A DNA stretch of 64,000 nt from Gemmatimonadaceae bacterium (GCA_035633115.1 DASQFN010000011.1:1-64000), one strand, 5' to 3'. Counted from the stretch's first letter, positions 18,013 through 28,221 are shown. Translations and numbers: made by a program. Notes: generated by a model from the letters alone, not told the origin.

Positions 18013-18840
18013 ATGTCAAACGCAGTGTACGACGAGCTCGGCTCGGTGGTTTCGCTCTGGAGATATCCTGTGAAGTCCATGCTGGGCGAGGAGCTGAACG
18101 CATCAGAGGTCACGGATCGTGGGCTGCTCGGGGATCGTGCTTACGCGGTGATCGACAGCTCCGACGGAAAGGCGGCAACCGCCAAGAACCCGCGAAAATG
18201 GCCGACTCTGTTCGATTTCCGTGCAGCTTTCGCGGAGCCCGATTACCTCGACGCCGGCACCGCTCCGGTGCGCATTACACTCCCTGATGGCAGAGCGGTC
18301 ACAAGCGACCAGGATGATCTGAATCAGATTCTGTCCAGTGCATTCGACCGTGACGTGACACTTCGTGCGGCCAACGGTGGGGCGATCAATTCGGAACATT
18401 ACTGGCCGGACATGGAAGGTTTCGACTATCGGGACGCGGTCACTGATTTCACGCTGCCTCAGGGAACATTCTTCGATGTCGGGATGGTGCATCTTTTGAC
18501 TACCGCCACGCTCGATCGCTTGCGCGAGCATTATCCGCAGGGCCGATTCGAGGCTCGCCGGTTCCGTCCCAACGTCGTCGTGGAGCTCGGGTCAGGCGAG
18601 ACGGGCTTTGCGGAGAATGCCTGGGTCGGCCGCACGCTCGCGATTGGGACGGACGTGCGACTGAACGTCACGGGTCCATGCGGGCGTTGTGTGATGACCA
18701 CACTCTCGCAAGGTGATCTTCCGAAGGATCCGGGAATCCTCCGCACGGTGGCCCAGCATAACCACGCGAACGTAGGCGTCTATGCTGCCGTGATGTGCGG
18801 CGGTACGATCCGGCGTGGTGATCCGGTCAGGCTCGAGTAA
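18013..18840 (+). CDS. MOSC domain protein
   Basis: 275 residues; two adjacent ATGs (18010 and 18013), the second with better spacing from GGGAG. The MOSC N-terminal barrel (VVSLWRYPVKSMLGEELNASEVTDRGLLGDRAYAVID) is followed by the MOSC domain, whose NVVVELGSGETGFAENAWVGRTLAIG and GPCGRCVMTT hold the conserved Cys thought to carry sulphur for molybdenum-cofactor-type chemistry (as in YcbX, YiiM and the moco sulphurase C-terminus). Cytosolic. Lacks the ferredoxin tail found in E. coli YcbX. Substrate unknown; no molybdoenzyme genes lie nearby. Confidence 0.93.
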   Translation: MSNAVYDELGSVVSLWRYPVKSMLGEELNASEVTDRGLLGDRAYAVIDSSDGKAATAKNPRKWPTLFDFRAAFAEPDYLDAGTAPVRITLPDGRAVTSDQDDLNQILSSAFDRDVTLRAANGGAINSEHYWPDMEGFDYRDAVTDFTLPQGTFFDVGMVHLLTTATLDRLREHYPQGRFEARRFRPNVVVELGSGETGFAENAWVGRTLAIGTDVRLNVTGPCGRCVMTTLSQGDLPKDPGILRTVAQHNHANVGVYAAVMCGGTIRRGDPVRLE

Positions 18841-18863
18841 GCGCCAGCCGTGCGCGCACCGGC

Positions 18864-19340
18864 TTATTGTTTTCTCAGCGCGGCGACAAGGCGTGCGTCG
18901 AGCCCGAACGGTGCAGACGCAGAGATTTTCACAGACTCGAACGACGCGTGCGCAGGATTCAGCAGGTAGTTAGCCTCGGTCTCGATGATGGCGCTCGGCA
19001 CCTGAAGCGCCAGCGAACGATTTTCTGCAATCCACTTGTCGCCAAGCCTCTGCAGCTCCGGAGGAGCGGGATATGCTCGCCACTCGGCAGGTAGCGCTGA
19101 GGCCGGTAAGATCTCGAGCTCGGATTCATCGAACTGTGCCGATATGAGAGAGTAGGAGGGCAGCAGCGAAATCTTTCCAAGGCCGGCCATGACCTCGAGC
19201 GTTGCCAGAGCCACGGATTGCGAGGCATACGCCACGCGAACGCCGGCGCTGCTCCACCGTCCACCATAAAGCCGGGCGCCTTCGCCGTCGAATGCAGCGC
19301 CGGCGTGGCGTGTCTTTACGATTCGCCACGCCGTGAGCAT
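18864..19340 (-). CDS. RES domain toxin (NAD+ phosphorylase family)
   Basis: 158 residues. The family signature is complete: WRIVKTRHAGAAFDGEGARLYGGRW holds the Arg and Tyr of the RES fold, VAYASQSVALATLEVMA is the Ser-containing helix, and the C-terminal LLNPAHASF follows. RES toxins degrade cellular NAD+ and are neutralised by an Xre/MbcA antitoxin. Exactly such a partner ends ten bases upstream, so this is a two-gene toxin-antitoxin operon with antitoxin first. Length is normal and no damage is seen. Confidence 0.93.
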   Translation of the reverse strand: MLTAWRIVKTRHAGAAFDGEGARLYGGRWSSAGVRVAYASQSVALATLEVMAGLGKISLLPSYSLISAQFDESELEILPASALPAEWRAYPAPPELQRLGDKWIAENRSLALQVPSAIIETEANYLLNPAHASFESVKISASAPFGLDARLVAALRKQ

Positions 19341-19350
19341 TCACGCGCCT

Positions 19351-19857
19351 TCAAGCTGCAATACCGTGCTCCAGACGGCCGATGAGACGCTCGACTTCAA
19401 GCGCGCCAACATCGGTTGCCGCCAATTCGAACGGGACGAGATTGCCAAGGAGTGGTTGCGCGGCAAGAAGCCACTGGCGCGCCGCATCCGCGTCACCCTC
19501 GAACAATTCCAGAGCGCGGCCGAATACGCGCGAAGCGCGCAGCAGCCGATCGGATTCGTCGGGCTCGAGCCTGCCTGTCTCCTTGCGACGTGCCCACGTT
19601 CGCGCGGGGAGACGAATGACGACTGCGATCTCGCTCGAGGAGAGCGCGGTGTTTCTTTGAAAACGCTCGAGTGACGAGAACGAGAGTCCGCTCCGAACGC
19701 GCGCATCGATCTTGAGTGGCTCGTACGTGCGGAGGCCGAGGAGAGCGACGAAGTAATAGTTGCCGGGGACTCCGGCCCGGAGGCGCGCCTTGATCTCCGC
19801 GAGGTCGGCGGACTCCGGTTTGAGCGGTATGGGGAGACTGGTTACTCGTCGTGCCAT
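19351..19857 (-). CDS. Xre/MbcA/ParS-type antitoxin of RES toxin
   Basis: 168 residues. The N-terminal half carries an Xre-like helix-turn-helix around SFSSLERFQRNTALSSSEIAVVIRLPARTWARRKETGRL. The C-terminal half is the MbcA/ParS toxin-binding domain (DUF2384): ESDRLLRASRVFGRALELFEGDADAARQWLLAAQPLLGNLVPFELAATDVGALEVERLIGRLEHGI. It should neutralise the RES toxin encoded next and repress the operon. ATG 19857 lies only eight bases after a -10 box and has no ribosome-binding site, so the mRNA is probably leaderless. Confidence 0.93.
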   Translation of the reverse strand: MARRVTSLPIPLKPESADLAEIKARLRAGVPGNYYFVALLGLRTYEPLKIDARVRSGLSFSSLERFQRNTALSSSEIAVVIRLPARTWARRKETGRLEPDESDRLLRASRVFGRALELFEGDADAARQWLLAAQPLLGNLVPFELAATDVGALEVERLIGRLEHGIAA

Positions 19858-19882
19858 ATGGCAATATGATATCTGCCATATG
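19855..19882. promoter_or_regulatory. operator-like inverted repeat of RES/Xre operon
   Basis: CATATGGCA (19855-19863) and TGCCATATG (19874-19882) are perfect inverted copies separated by ten bases. One arm covers the antitoxin start codon and the other lies between -35 and -10, where a bound dimer would block polymerase. This is the expected arrangement for antitoxin autoregulation. Confidence 0.7.
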
Positions 19883-19894
19883 CCGATCTGTCAA
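19866..19894 (-). promoter_or_regulatory. near-consensus sigma-70 promoter of RES/Xre operon
   Basis: On the minus strand TTGACA (19894-19889), a 17-base spacer and TATCAT (19871-19866). Transcription should start about seven bases on, at or within three bases of the antitoxin ATG at 19857. Confidence 0.75.
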
Positions 19895-19992
19895 TTCGGG
19901 CGCACCAGACGGCCCCGCCGCGGCGGGAGGAGCATTCGGCGGCCGAGCTGGCCTTGGGTTTAGCAGAGGCCGGCTTAAACGCCGAACTCTGA

Positions 19993-21495
19993 TCAAATCT
20001 GATCCGAGAACATCCTCCGATAGTGGCGGTACCACTCGCTCTGAAAAACTTCGGCAGGATCGAGTCGTCGCTTGAGCCGCAGGAATTCCGCGAACTGCGG
20101 GTATGCGGCTGCAACCTGGTAGCGTTCCGCCCACCGGTGATACGTGAGATAGTAGCTGCCGCCATACGAAAGGCCGCGGTCGATCAACCGTCGGAAGTCC
20201 TGCGTCGCCTTTACGATCCCGGCGGCGTCGGGCATCACGTGGAGGTTGAAGATGATGCACGCGTAGGGCTGCTTCGCCCACGGCAGCATTGTCTCGGTGT
20301 CGCGCTCGATCAGGCGGATCGTGCCGTAGATCAGATCGGATCTGTGGCGCAGAAAGTCAGAGCGTACATCAGCCATGAAACGGACGAGCGAATCGCGCGG
20401 GACGTAGATCTCCGTTATCATCTCACTTCCGCGCGCGTGTGCGCCGAGCCGCTCGCCAAGAGACTCGTGGTAATCGGGCAGATACGTGCTCATCTGATGC
20501 TCGTCTGACCAGTAATACTGACCCGACGTCGTGAGGTAGTAGCTCGAGTAAGCCTGAAACGCGCGGGCGCGGTCCACATGAGCGAGATAGATCAGCTCGT
20601 GCCAGTTCTCGGGCTTGAGTGATGCGCGGTTGGTCGGCATTGGCATCGACTCATCCACCGGACGATAGCAGGAGAACACTCCTTTCCTCAGCAGAGCGTC
20701 CACACTGAGCTCTGTCGCGAACTGAAAATCACCGTACTCGAAGCCGTCAGCGATGCGCCGCTCGAACATCGAGGGTAAATCATCGATATCGATCACCTCG
20801 ACGATGCGCTGCACCAGATGTCTCCGGGTGAGTCGGAGTCGAACGGTGACGATGATGCCGAAGAGACCGTATCCGCCGATGGCAGCGCGAAACAGCTCTG
20901 CGTTCTCGCTTCTGCTGCACCGGCGCCCTTCACCATCCGGCCCTACAATAGTGAACGCCGCAACGTCTCCGACGAACGGCGCCAGCTTGAGTCCGCGACC
21001 GTGCACATTCGCGGCGAGCGCGCCGCCGATGCTCAGCTTGTCGGCGCCTGTCTGCTTCTGAACGAACGCCCAGTGCTCCTTCGCTCCTTGCTGGCTGTCT
21101 ACGAGATACTTGTACAGCTCGGGCCACTGAATTCCGGCCTCGACTTCGATTTCTCCCTTGACTCGATCGAACTCGACGACGCGCGCGAGGCCGCCCATGT
21201 CGATGAGAGTCGTTCCTTCGCCGAACTGCTGGCCACCCATTGCGTGTCTTCCCCCGGCGATGCTGATCGCTCGCCCGTCAGTGCGGGCGGCGCGGACCGC
21301 GGCCTGTACGGCCTCGGTCGTTTGCGGGCGCAGGATCGCGCGAACACGCGAAGGGTTGAGGTGCGAATGAACGTCGTTGACGCTGATCCCATCCGTGTTC
21401 GCGCTTCGTAATCGGCTGGGGCTGCAGGCAGGAGCAACGACTGTTGCAACCCCCGCGGTGGCGGTTAACTGGAGAAAGTCACGTCGAGAGATCAT
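19993..21495 (-). CDS. Tat-exported FAD-linked oxidase (aldonolactone oxidase-like)
   Basis: 500 residues. The N-terminus MISRRDFLQLTATAGVATVVAPAC is a twin-arginine signal, possibly ending in a lipobox-like Cys. The FAD_binding_4 (PCMH) domain follows: RPQTTEAVQAAVRAARTDGRAISIAGGRHAMGGQQ, where the His after GGR could carry covalent flavin, then LSIGGALAANVHGRGL and AAIGGYGLFGIIVTVRLRL. The C-terminal cap (HEFRDLID-like region ending RRLDPAEVFQSEWYRH) resembles D-arabinono-1,4-lactone or sugar-lactone oxidases. It probably oxidises a sugar or lactone in the periplasm. Substrate unproven. Divergent from the glycosyltransferase cluster. Confidence 0.88.
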   Translation of the reverse strand: MISRRDFLQLTATAGVATVVAPACSPSRLRSANTDGISVNDVHSHLNPSRVRAILRPQTTEAVQAAVRAARTDGRAISIAGGRHAMGGQQFGEGTTLIDMGGLARVVEFDRVKGEIEVEAGIQWPELYKYLVDSQQGAKEHWAFVQKQTGADKLSIGGALAANVHGRGLKLAPFVGDVAAFTIVGPDGEGRRCSRSENAELFRAAIGGYGLFGIIVTVRLRLTRRHLVQRIVEVIDIDDLPSMFERRIADGFEYGDFQFATELSVDALLRKGVFSCYRPVDESMPMPTNRASLKPENWHELIYLAHVDRARAFQAYSSYYLTTSGQYYWSDEHQMSTYLPDYHESLGERLGAHARGSEMITEIYVPRDSLVRFMADVRSDFLRHRSDLIYGTIRLIERDTETMLPWAKQPYACIIFNLHVMPDAAGIVKATQDFRRLIDRGLSYGGSYYLTYHRWAERYQVAAAYPQFAEFLRLKRRLDPAEVFQSEWYRHYRRMFSDQI

Positions 21496-21636
21496 TTGTA
21501 GCTCAGGGCTCTGGGGAGTTTTGTCTCAGTGATGATTTGGCACTATTAGACTACGCCCTTGGGGGTCTCCCCCGCATACGCATTCTTACGTAGAAGGACG
21601 TCGTTCAACTCGCAGGGACCGGCCACGCCTGATTCG

Positions 21637-22596
21637 ATGCGCATTCTCCTTATCGGCAGCCAGAACCAGTGGCGCATGGAAGCCGCTGTCGAGCGCGCAT
21701 TCCAGCGCGCCGGCCACGAAACGCTGCTCATTGACGACCGCCGCACAAAGCGGCTCATCGGCCGGCGGCTCACGCAGACTTGGGCAACGCGACATGCTCG
21801 AAAATTCAGCCCCGACTTCGTCTTCCTTTCGAAGTGCCTCGCGCTCGATCCCGACACGGTTGACGAGATCATTCACGATCGCCCGAACGCGATGTGGTAC
21901 CACGATCCCCAGTGGCATTCCGAGGTACAGCGTCCGGACATCGCGCACATCGCCACAATTGGAAGGCTCGCCCGCACATTCTTCGTCACCGGATTCGTTC
22001 CCGAATGGAGCGCGCACGGGCTTCGCGCGAAGTTCCTTCCGGCTGCGGCCGATGCCGCCATCACTCCCGTCCCGGAAGAGCCGTTTTTCAAAGCTGAGAT
22101 TTCCTTCATTGGCACCGGCTACGACCCTGTGCGGGCGGACCTTCTCATGGCTGTCGCGAAGCACCATGATCTCCGTGTCTGGGGGCTTGGATGGGAGCCT
22201 TGGAGGGACAAGCTTCAGTGGGGCGGGCGTCCCGTGGAGGGCGCCGAGTTTGCGGCGGTCTGCTCGAGCAGCCACGTGGTGCTAGGAATCAATCCCACTC
22301 GTGCGGCCGGCGGTCCAACCTACACATCGGACAGGACATGGATGGTGATGATGGCCGGAGGATTCCTCCTCACGCAGTATTCGCCGGGACTCGCGGCAAT
22401 GCTGCACGACGGAGTGCACTGCGCGTTTTACCACGACGTCGATTCGTGCGTCACGCGCGTCTTTCATTTCCTGGCGAGCGTCCGGGAACGGCATGTGATC
22501 CGCTCCGCGGGAGAGCAGTTCGTCCGCGCGAATCACACCTACGACCAGCGGATCCCGTTTCTTCTCGAAGATCGAAAGTGGACCAATCCGCTCTGA
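21637..22596 (+). CDS. CgeB-like glycosyltransferase
   Basis: 319 residues from ATG 21637, where MRILLIGSQNQWRMEAAVERAFQRAGHETLLID begins the first Rossmann unit; the frame is open upstream but without a start-like context. The sequence FLSKCLALDPDTVDEIIHDRPNAMWYHDPQW, SFIGTGYDPVRADLL, and a C-terminal block GGPTYTSDRTWMVMMAGGFLLTQYSPGL fit the CgeB/DUF3880-type GT-B enzymes (spore-coat or polysaccharide glycosyltransferases). It heads a run of three genes with a GT4 and a lipid A-type acyltransferase, pointing to lipid-linked saccharide assembly. Donor unknown. Confidence 0.85.
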   Translation: MRILLIGSQNQWRMEAAVERAFQRAGHETLLIDDRRTKRLIGRRLTQTWATRHARKFSPDFVFLSKCLALDPDTVDEIIHDRPNAMWYHDPQWHSEVQRPDIAHIATIGRLARTFFVTGFVPEWSAHGLRAKFLPAAADAAITPVPEEPFFKAEISFIGTGYDPVRADLLMAVAKHHDLRVWGLGWEPWRDKLQWGGRPVEGAEFAAVCSSSHVVLGINPTRAAGGPTYTSDRTWMVMMAGGFLLTQYSPGLAAMLHDGVHCAFYHDVDSCVTRVFHFLASVRERHVIRSAGEQFVRANHTYDQRIPFLLEDRKWTNPL

Positions 22597-22603
22597 CCAC
22601 GCA

Positions 22604-23794
22604 GTGAATCACATCTTCGTCACGCAGGACTATCCACCGGTCGGCGGCGGGATGTCGAGGCGTTACGTGGAGCTGTGTCGTCGATTCGGTGACTCGACGA
22701 CGTCCATCGAAGTCTCCACCGTGTCGGCGCCGGACGCCGGCGCGTTCGATTCCGGCGAACACTATCCCATCCACAGACAGCCCTTTTCGTTCGCCGAAGC
22801 GAATCGATTCTTCAACCAGGTTCGATGGGGAGCATGGCTCGACCGGCACTGCCGGAACCATGTTGACGTAATTCATTGCGGCAACATCAGGCCGGTTGGG
22901 TACGCGGTGACGTGGCCGGCCATTCGTGCGCGCATACCTTACCTGCTCTACGTAAACGGAGGCGACCTGTTGCGGGAGCAGCTCAAGTCGAAGGAAAGCC
23001 GGCTCAAACGCGCAGGCACTCGCCGGATACTCGGCAGCGCCGCCGGCATCGTCCCTCTCTCAAAGTGGGCCGGCGAGCTGGCCGGTGAAGTGATGGATGC
23101 CGTCGGAATAAAAACCGTTCCGCCGATTGGAGCGTTCGATCTGGGGACCGACCCCGAGCAGTTCGATCCAGCGCGTGATACCGGAATGCTGCGGGCTCGC
23201 TGGGGAGTCGGACGAGCGCCACTCCTTATCACCGTCGCCCGGCTCGTTCCCCACAAGGGCCAGGATTTCGCGATCCGCGCGCTCGCGGCGCTGAGCGACG
23301 AATTCCCGGACCTGCGCTATGTAATGGTAGGGGAGGGTCACGACGAGCAACGCCTCCGCGATCTCACACGCGAGCTCGGCGTCGCCGATCGCGTGATCTT
23401 CACGGGCCGGCTCGAGGACGCCGAGCTTCCCGAAGTGTACGCGACTTCGACGATCTACGTCGGGCTTTCGAGAGTCGACCGAGAGATCAACGCCGAAGGA
23501 TTCGGCATTGCCTTCGTCGAAGCCGGAGCGTCCGGAATTCCGTCGGTCGCGGGAGACTCGGGCGGCGTGCGATCGGCAGTTCGGGACGGAGAGACCGGAA
23601 TCATCGTCCCACCTGCGGACATCGACTCGATCACGGCCGCGATCGCATCACTTCTGCGTGACGACGCCCGCCGGCGATCGATGGGAGAAGCGGCGCGTCG
23701 AGCCGTTGAAACGCATTACAACTGGGACCGCGTTGCTCGCGACACGCGCGAGTTTGTTTATTCCGTCGTGGGCGAGCAAACGGTCGGACGATGA
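22604..23794 (+). CDS. glycosyltransferase family 4
   Basis: 396 residues, GTG start seven bases after the previous stop. A complete GT4 enzyme: N-terminal FVTQDYPPVGGGMSRRYVELCRRFG, the inter-domain VARLVPHKGQDFAIRALAAL, then VGEGHDEQRLRDL, VIFTGRLEDAELPEVYATSTIYVGLS and the nucleotide-sugar motif EGFGIAFVEAGASGIPSVAGDSGGV (E-x7-E). It would transfer a sugar with retention of configuration on the cytoplasmic face. It overlaps the acyltransferase start by four bases (ATGA), so products of both genes probably act on one lipid carrier. Confidence 0.93.
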   Translation: MNHIFVTQDYPPVGGGMSRRYVELCRRFGDSTTSIEVSTVSAPDAGAFDSGEHYPIHRQPFSFAEANRFFNQVRWGAWLDRHCRNHVDVIHCGNIRPVGYAVTWPAIRARIPYLLYVNGGDLLREQLKSKESRLKRAGTRRILGSAAGIVPLSKWAGELAGEVMDAVGIKTVPPIGAFDLGTDPEQFDPARDTGMLRARWGVGRAPLLITVARLVPHKGQDFAIRALAALSDEFPDLRYVMVGEGHDEQRLRDLTRELGVADRVIFTGRLEDAELPEVYATSTIYVGLSRVDREINAEGFGIAFVEAGASGIPSVAGDSGGVRSAVRDGETGIIVPPADIDSITAAIASLLRDDARRRSMGEAARRAVETHYNWDRVARDTREFVYSVVGEQTVGR

Positions 23795-24726
23795 CACCGA
23801 CACTCGCACAGCGCCTGGAGTACTACTCACTTCGGGGTGTCGTTCGCGGTCTTGCCGCACTCGACTGGGAGACCGCCTGTCGCATCGGCGAGAGCCTCGG
23901 CACAATGGGCTACAAGCCGCTTCGAATCCGAAAGGACGTGGTCGAAAAGCAGATTGCCGCGGCATTCCCTGAAATGACACCGGCTCAGGTTCAGACGATC
24001 GCGCGGGCTTCGTTCGCTCATCTTGGGCGGACCGCGATCGAAACTGCGTTACTACCCGGGCTTGGCACGAAAGGCCTGCTCGATCTCGTAAAGAAAGTGG
24101 ATGGCTGGGAGCACGTCGAGCGTGCCAGCGCGGCCGGGAGGGGGATGGTGATCGTCGCCGGCCATCATGGCAACTGGGAGCTGCTGGCCGGATACGTCGC
24201 GGCCCGGGGGATCCCACTCGATGTAATCGTCCGCGGCATGGCCAACCCGCTGTTCGATTCGTACCTGAACGAGATCCGCAGGGCACTGGGAATGACGGTC
24301 GTTCACGACTCAGAGGCCGTGAAGCTAACGCCTCGAGCTCTTCGCGAGGGCAGAGCAGTCGGATTCGTCGCCGATCAGGGCGTTCTGGGGCTCGCTTCCA
24401 CCTACGTGAACTTTTTCGGGAGGCCCGCAAAGACCCCCCGCGGCGCCGCGGTATTCGCCTTGCGATTCAATGCCCCGGTCCTGTTCTTCGATGCCCTGCG
24501 GCAGCCCGATGGCAGCTATCAGGTAGTAATCGAGCCCGTGGAGGTATCGCTGACCGGGGACAGAGAAGCGGACGTCGATGCCATCATCACACGGTTTACG
24601 GAGCTGCTCGAGAAATGGGTGCGACGTGTTCCCGCGCAATACTTCTGGCAGCATCGCAGGTGGAAGCGGCAGCCGCCGGACACGCCCCCGGAACTGAGAG
24701 ATCCAACACGTCAGGTCGATGACTAG
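23791..24726 (+). CDS. lipid A-type (LpxL/HtrB-like) lysophospholipid acyltransferase
   Basis: 311 residues overlapping the GT4 stop. The catalytic HxxxxE motif is clear in GHHGNWE (about 125-131), followed by RGMANPLFDSYLNEIRRALGM and the GRAVGFVADQGV segment of the LpxL/HtrB/MsbB family, and a C-terminal YFWQHRRWKR. These enzymes add secondary acyl chains to lipid A from acyl-ACP at the inner membrane. Length matches the family. The two preceding glycosyltransferases make a lipooligosaccharide or glycolipid role likely. It could also acylate another glycolipid, so lpxL is not asserted. Confidence 0.9.
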   Translation: MTPTLAQRLEYYSLRGVVRGLAALDWETACRIGESLGTMGYKPLRIRKDVVEKQIAAAFPEMTPAQVQTIARASFAHLGRTAIETALLPGLGTKGLLDLVKKVDGWEHVERASAAGRGMVIVAGHHGNWELLAGYVAARGIPLDVIVRGMANPLFDSYLNEIRRALGMTVVHDSEAVKLTPRALREGRAVGFVADQGVLGLASTYVNFFGRPAKTPRGAAVFALRFNAPVLFFDALRQPDGSYQVVIEPVEVSLTGDREADVDAIITRFTELLEKWVRRVPAQYFWQHRRWKRQPPDTPPELRDPTRQVDD

Positions 24727-24738
24727 CAAGGGTGAGAT

Positions 24739-25602
24739 TTGTTAGACAAGGCACAGCGACGGCGCCTCCTGGGCGACAACCGCGCGCGGTTCGGCCTCGC
24801 GGTCGTCGTGATCATGACGCTGGCTGCGATCGCTGCGCCTCTCATTACGACGCAGGATCCGCTTCACATCGATCTCTCGCAGCTGCTCCAGAGGCCTTCG
24901 GCTGAGCACTGGCTCGGCACCGACGTTCAGGGGCGCGACATCTGGTCGCGCCTCGTTTATGGTGCACGCGTGTCGCTTACGGTGGGACTCATCTCGCAGG
25001 GGATCGCGCTTCTCCTCGGTGTGACGCTGGGATTGCTGGCCGGCTACTACGCCGGGTGGGTGGATGAGGTCATCATGCGTCTCGCCGACGTCACGCTGGC
25101 GTTCCCGACTCTGCTCCTGCTCATCGCGATGGTAGCGGCGTTCCAGCCTTCAATGGCAGTTGTCTTTGCGACGATCGGCGTCGTGGGATGGGCAGGAATG
25201 GCGCGCCTGGTTCGCGGGCAGGTGCTGGTTGTCCGCCAGCTCGAGTACGTGCAGGCGATACGCGCGCTCGGTGCGCGCGACTGGCGAATCATGCTCGGGC
25301 ATGTTCTACCGAACGTCATCGCGCCGGTTGTCATTGCCGCCACGCTGGGGGTCGCCGGAGCAATAATGGCGGAGGCGGCGCTGTCGTTCCTGGGGCTTGG
25401 CGTTCCACCACCGGCTCCGAGCTGGGGGTCGATGATCGCCGATGGGCGCGACCTCGACCAGCTGCGCCGCGCACCATGGACTTCTGTGTTCCCGGGAATG
25501 GCGATCGGTGCCGCTGTTCTCGGCTTCAATCTGCTCGGTGACGCGCTTCGCGACGCGCTCGATCCAAAGCAGTATTACAAGGCGCCGCCGAGTCCGGTAT
25601 GA
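24739..25602 (+). CDS. oligopeptide ABC transporter permease (DppC/OppC-like), orphan
   Basis: 287 residues, TTG start preceded by AAGGGTGAG. An N-terminal helix (FGLAVVVIMTLAAIAAPLI) and the DppC-type cytoplasm-to-periplasm segment PSAEHWLGTDVQGRDIWSRLVYGARVSL lead into the five-helix permease domain with the EAA loop VRQLEYVQAIRALGARDWRIMLGHVLPN and AALSFLGLGVPPPAPSWGSMI. Normally such a gene sits with a DppB permease, a binding protein and ATPases. None is present here; upstream is an acyltransferase and downstream a sugar dehydrogenase overlapping by four bases. Partner subunits must be encoded elsewhere. Confidence 0.93.
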   Translation: MLDKAQRRRLLGDNRARFGLAVVVIMTLAAIAAPLITTQDPLHIDLSQLLQRPSAEHWLGTDVQGRDIWSRLVYGARVSLTVGLISQGIALLLGVTLGLLAGYYAGWVDEVIMRLADVTLAFPTLLLLIAMVAAFQPSMAVVFATIGVVGWAGMARLVRGQVLVVRQLEYVQAIRALGARDWRIMLGHVLPNVIAPVVIAATLGVAGAIMAEAALSFLGLGVPPPAPSWGSMIADGRDLDQLRRAPWTSVFPGMAIGAAVLGFNLLGDALRDALDPKQYYKAPPSPV

Positions 25603-26825
25603 AGCTGATTCTGTTGTTGGGGGCGAGCGTTCTGCTGAGCTGCAGGGGTCAGGGCGACTCAATCGGCAACGAGGCGTCGGCTGCGCCGTCGTCACCTGCG
25701 TCAAATGCTTCTGATTCCAACGTTGCCCTCGATGCCCCTCCGGTTGCGCAGGCACGACTCACGGCCACGACTGTTCGTCTCGAGCAGGTAGGAGATCGCT
25801 TCCGCAGTCCGGTTTTCATCACCTCTCCGCCTGGAGATTCAAGGTTGTTCGTGGTGGAGCAGGCCGGACGGATACGTGTTTTGAAGCAAGGGCGTGTCCT
25901 GGACCAGCCATTTCTGGACATCTCCGCGCGTGTGCGTAGCGGCGGCGAGCAGGGTCTGCTCAGCATGGCGTTCCACCCCGACTATGGCACGAATCGCTGG
26001 TTCTACGTGAACTTCACCGACAGGAACGGTGACACTCACATCGAGCGATTCACGGCGAGCGCCAATGCGGACGTTGCCGACCTCGGATCGATGCTGCTCG
26101 TTCTCAAGATCGATCAGCCGTATTCGAATCATAACGGCGGTCTGGTGATGTTCGGGCCCGACGGAATGCTGTACATCGGGATGGGCGACGGCGGCAGCGG
26201 TGGGGATCCGCAAGGGAACGGGCAAAACCCGCGCGCGCTGCTCGGCAAAATGCTGCGAGTCAACGTCAGCAGGGCGGAGCCGTACACCATTCCGGCCGGC
26301 AATCCCTTCGCGAACGGGCAGCGCGGGGCGCCCGAAGTGTGGGCGACGGGGATCCGGAATCCATGGCGTTTTTCGTTCGACCGCAGTGCCAACCTCCTGT
26401 ACATCGGCGACGTAGGGCAGAACCGTCAGGAGGAGATCAACGTGGCGCCGGCGTCGCGAGCGGGCATCAATTATGGCTGGAACATCATGGAGGGCTCGAG
26501 CTGCTTTCGCTCTTCGAGCTGCGACCGTGACGGGCTGCATGCGCCGGCGGTGTCGATCAGCCAGAGCGACGGCGCGTGCTCGGTGATCGGTGGCTATGTG
26601 TACCGCGGCCGCCGGATTCCGGAAATCGTCGGACACTATTTCTACTCGGACTACTGCGCTGGCTGGCTGCGGAGCTTCCGTTATCAGAACGGTGCGGCAG
26701 CGGATCGGCGGTCGTGGAAGATCCAGGATATCGGCAACGTTGTTTCGTTCGGCGAGGATTCATCCGGGGAGCTGTACATCGTCGCCGAGAATGGGAGGAT
26801 CTACCGGTTCGCGGGCGTCAGCTGA
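25599..26825 (+). CDS. PQQ-type sugar (glucose/sorbosone) dehydrogenase, lipoprotein
   Basis: 408 residues, ATGA overlap with the permease. The signal peptide ends in lipobox LLSC, then a low-complexity Ser/Ala linker. The six-bladed propeller has the GSDH signature: PVFITSPPGDSRLFVVEQAGRIRVL, GGEQGLLSMAFHPDYGTNRWFYVNFT, NHNGGLVMFGPDGMLYIGMGDGG, GIRNPWRFSFD, YIGDVGQNRQEEINV and GINYGWNIMEG. These residues bind PQQ and Ca2+ in soluble glucose dehydrogenase and the Ylii/Asd family. It should oxidise aldoses in the periplasm. No pqq biosynthesis genes occur in this window. Confidence 0.92.
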   Translation: MKLILLLGASVLLSCRGQGDSIGNEASAAPSSPASNASDSNVALDAPPVAQARLTATTVRLEQVGDRFRSPVFITSPPGDSRLFVVEQAGRIRVLKQGRVLDQPFLDISARVRSGGEQGLLSMAFHPDYGTNRWFYVNFTDRNGDTHIERFTASANADVADLGSMLLVLKIDQPYSNHNGGLVMFGPDGMLYIGMGDGGSGGDPQGNGQNPRALLGKMLRVNVSRAEPYTIPAGNPFANGQRGAPEVWATGIRNPWRFSFDRSANLLYIGDVGQNRQEEINVAPASRAGINYGWNIMEGSSCFRSSSCDRDGLHAPAVSISQSDGACSVIGGYVYRGRRIPEIVGHYFYSDYCAGWLRSFRYQNGAAADRRSWKIQDIGNVVSFGEDSSGELYIVAENGRIYRFAGVS

Positions 26826-26904
26826 GGCTTCGCACGGGCTAGACTCGAGCTGCTGCTGCATCTGTGAGCTGGCCCAGCGACGATCCAAGAATCGGCCGCG
26901 CCGA

Positions 26905-28161
<1,257 letters not shown>

Positions 28162-28221
28162 GCCGCAAAATAGAGTCGCCGTGAGGCGGTGTCACGGTAC
28201 CCGGATTACCTTTCTCACCCG

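Noticed and set aside
19914-19927. 14-base GC palindrome CCCGCCGCGGCGGG upstream of the RES/Xre promoter
   Set aside because: Self-complementary GC runs are frequent in this composition; no loop and no U-tract, so not called a terminator or operator.
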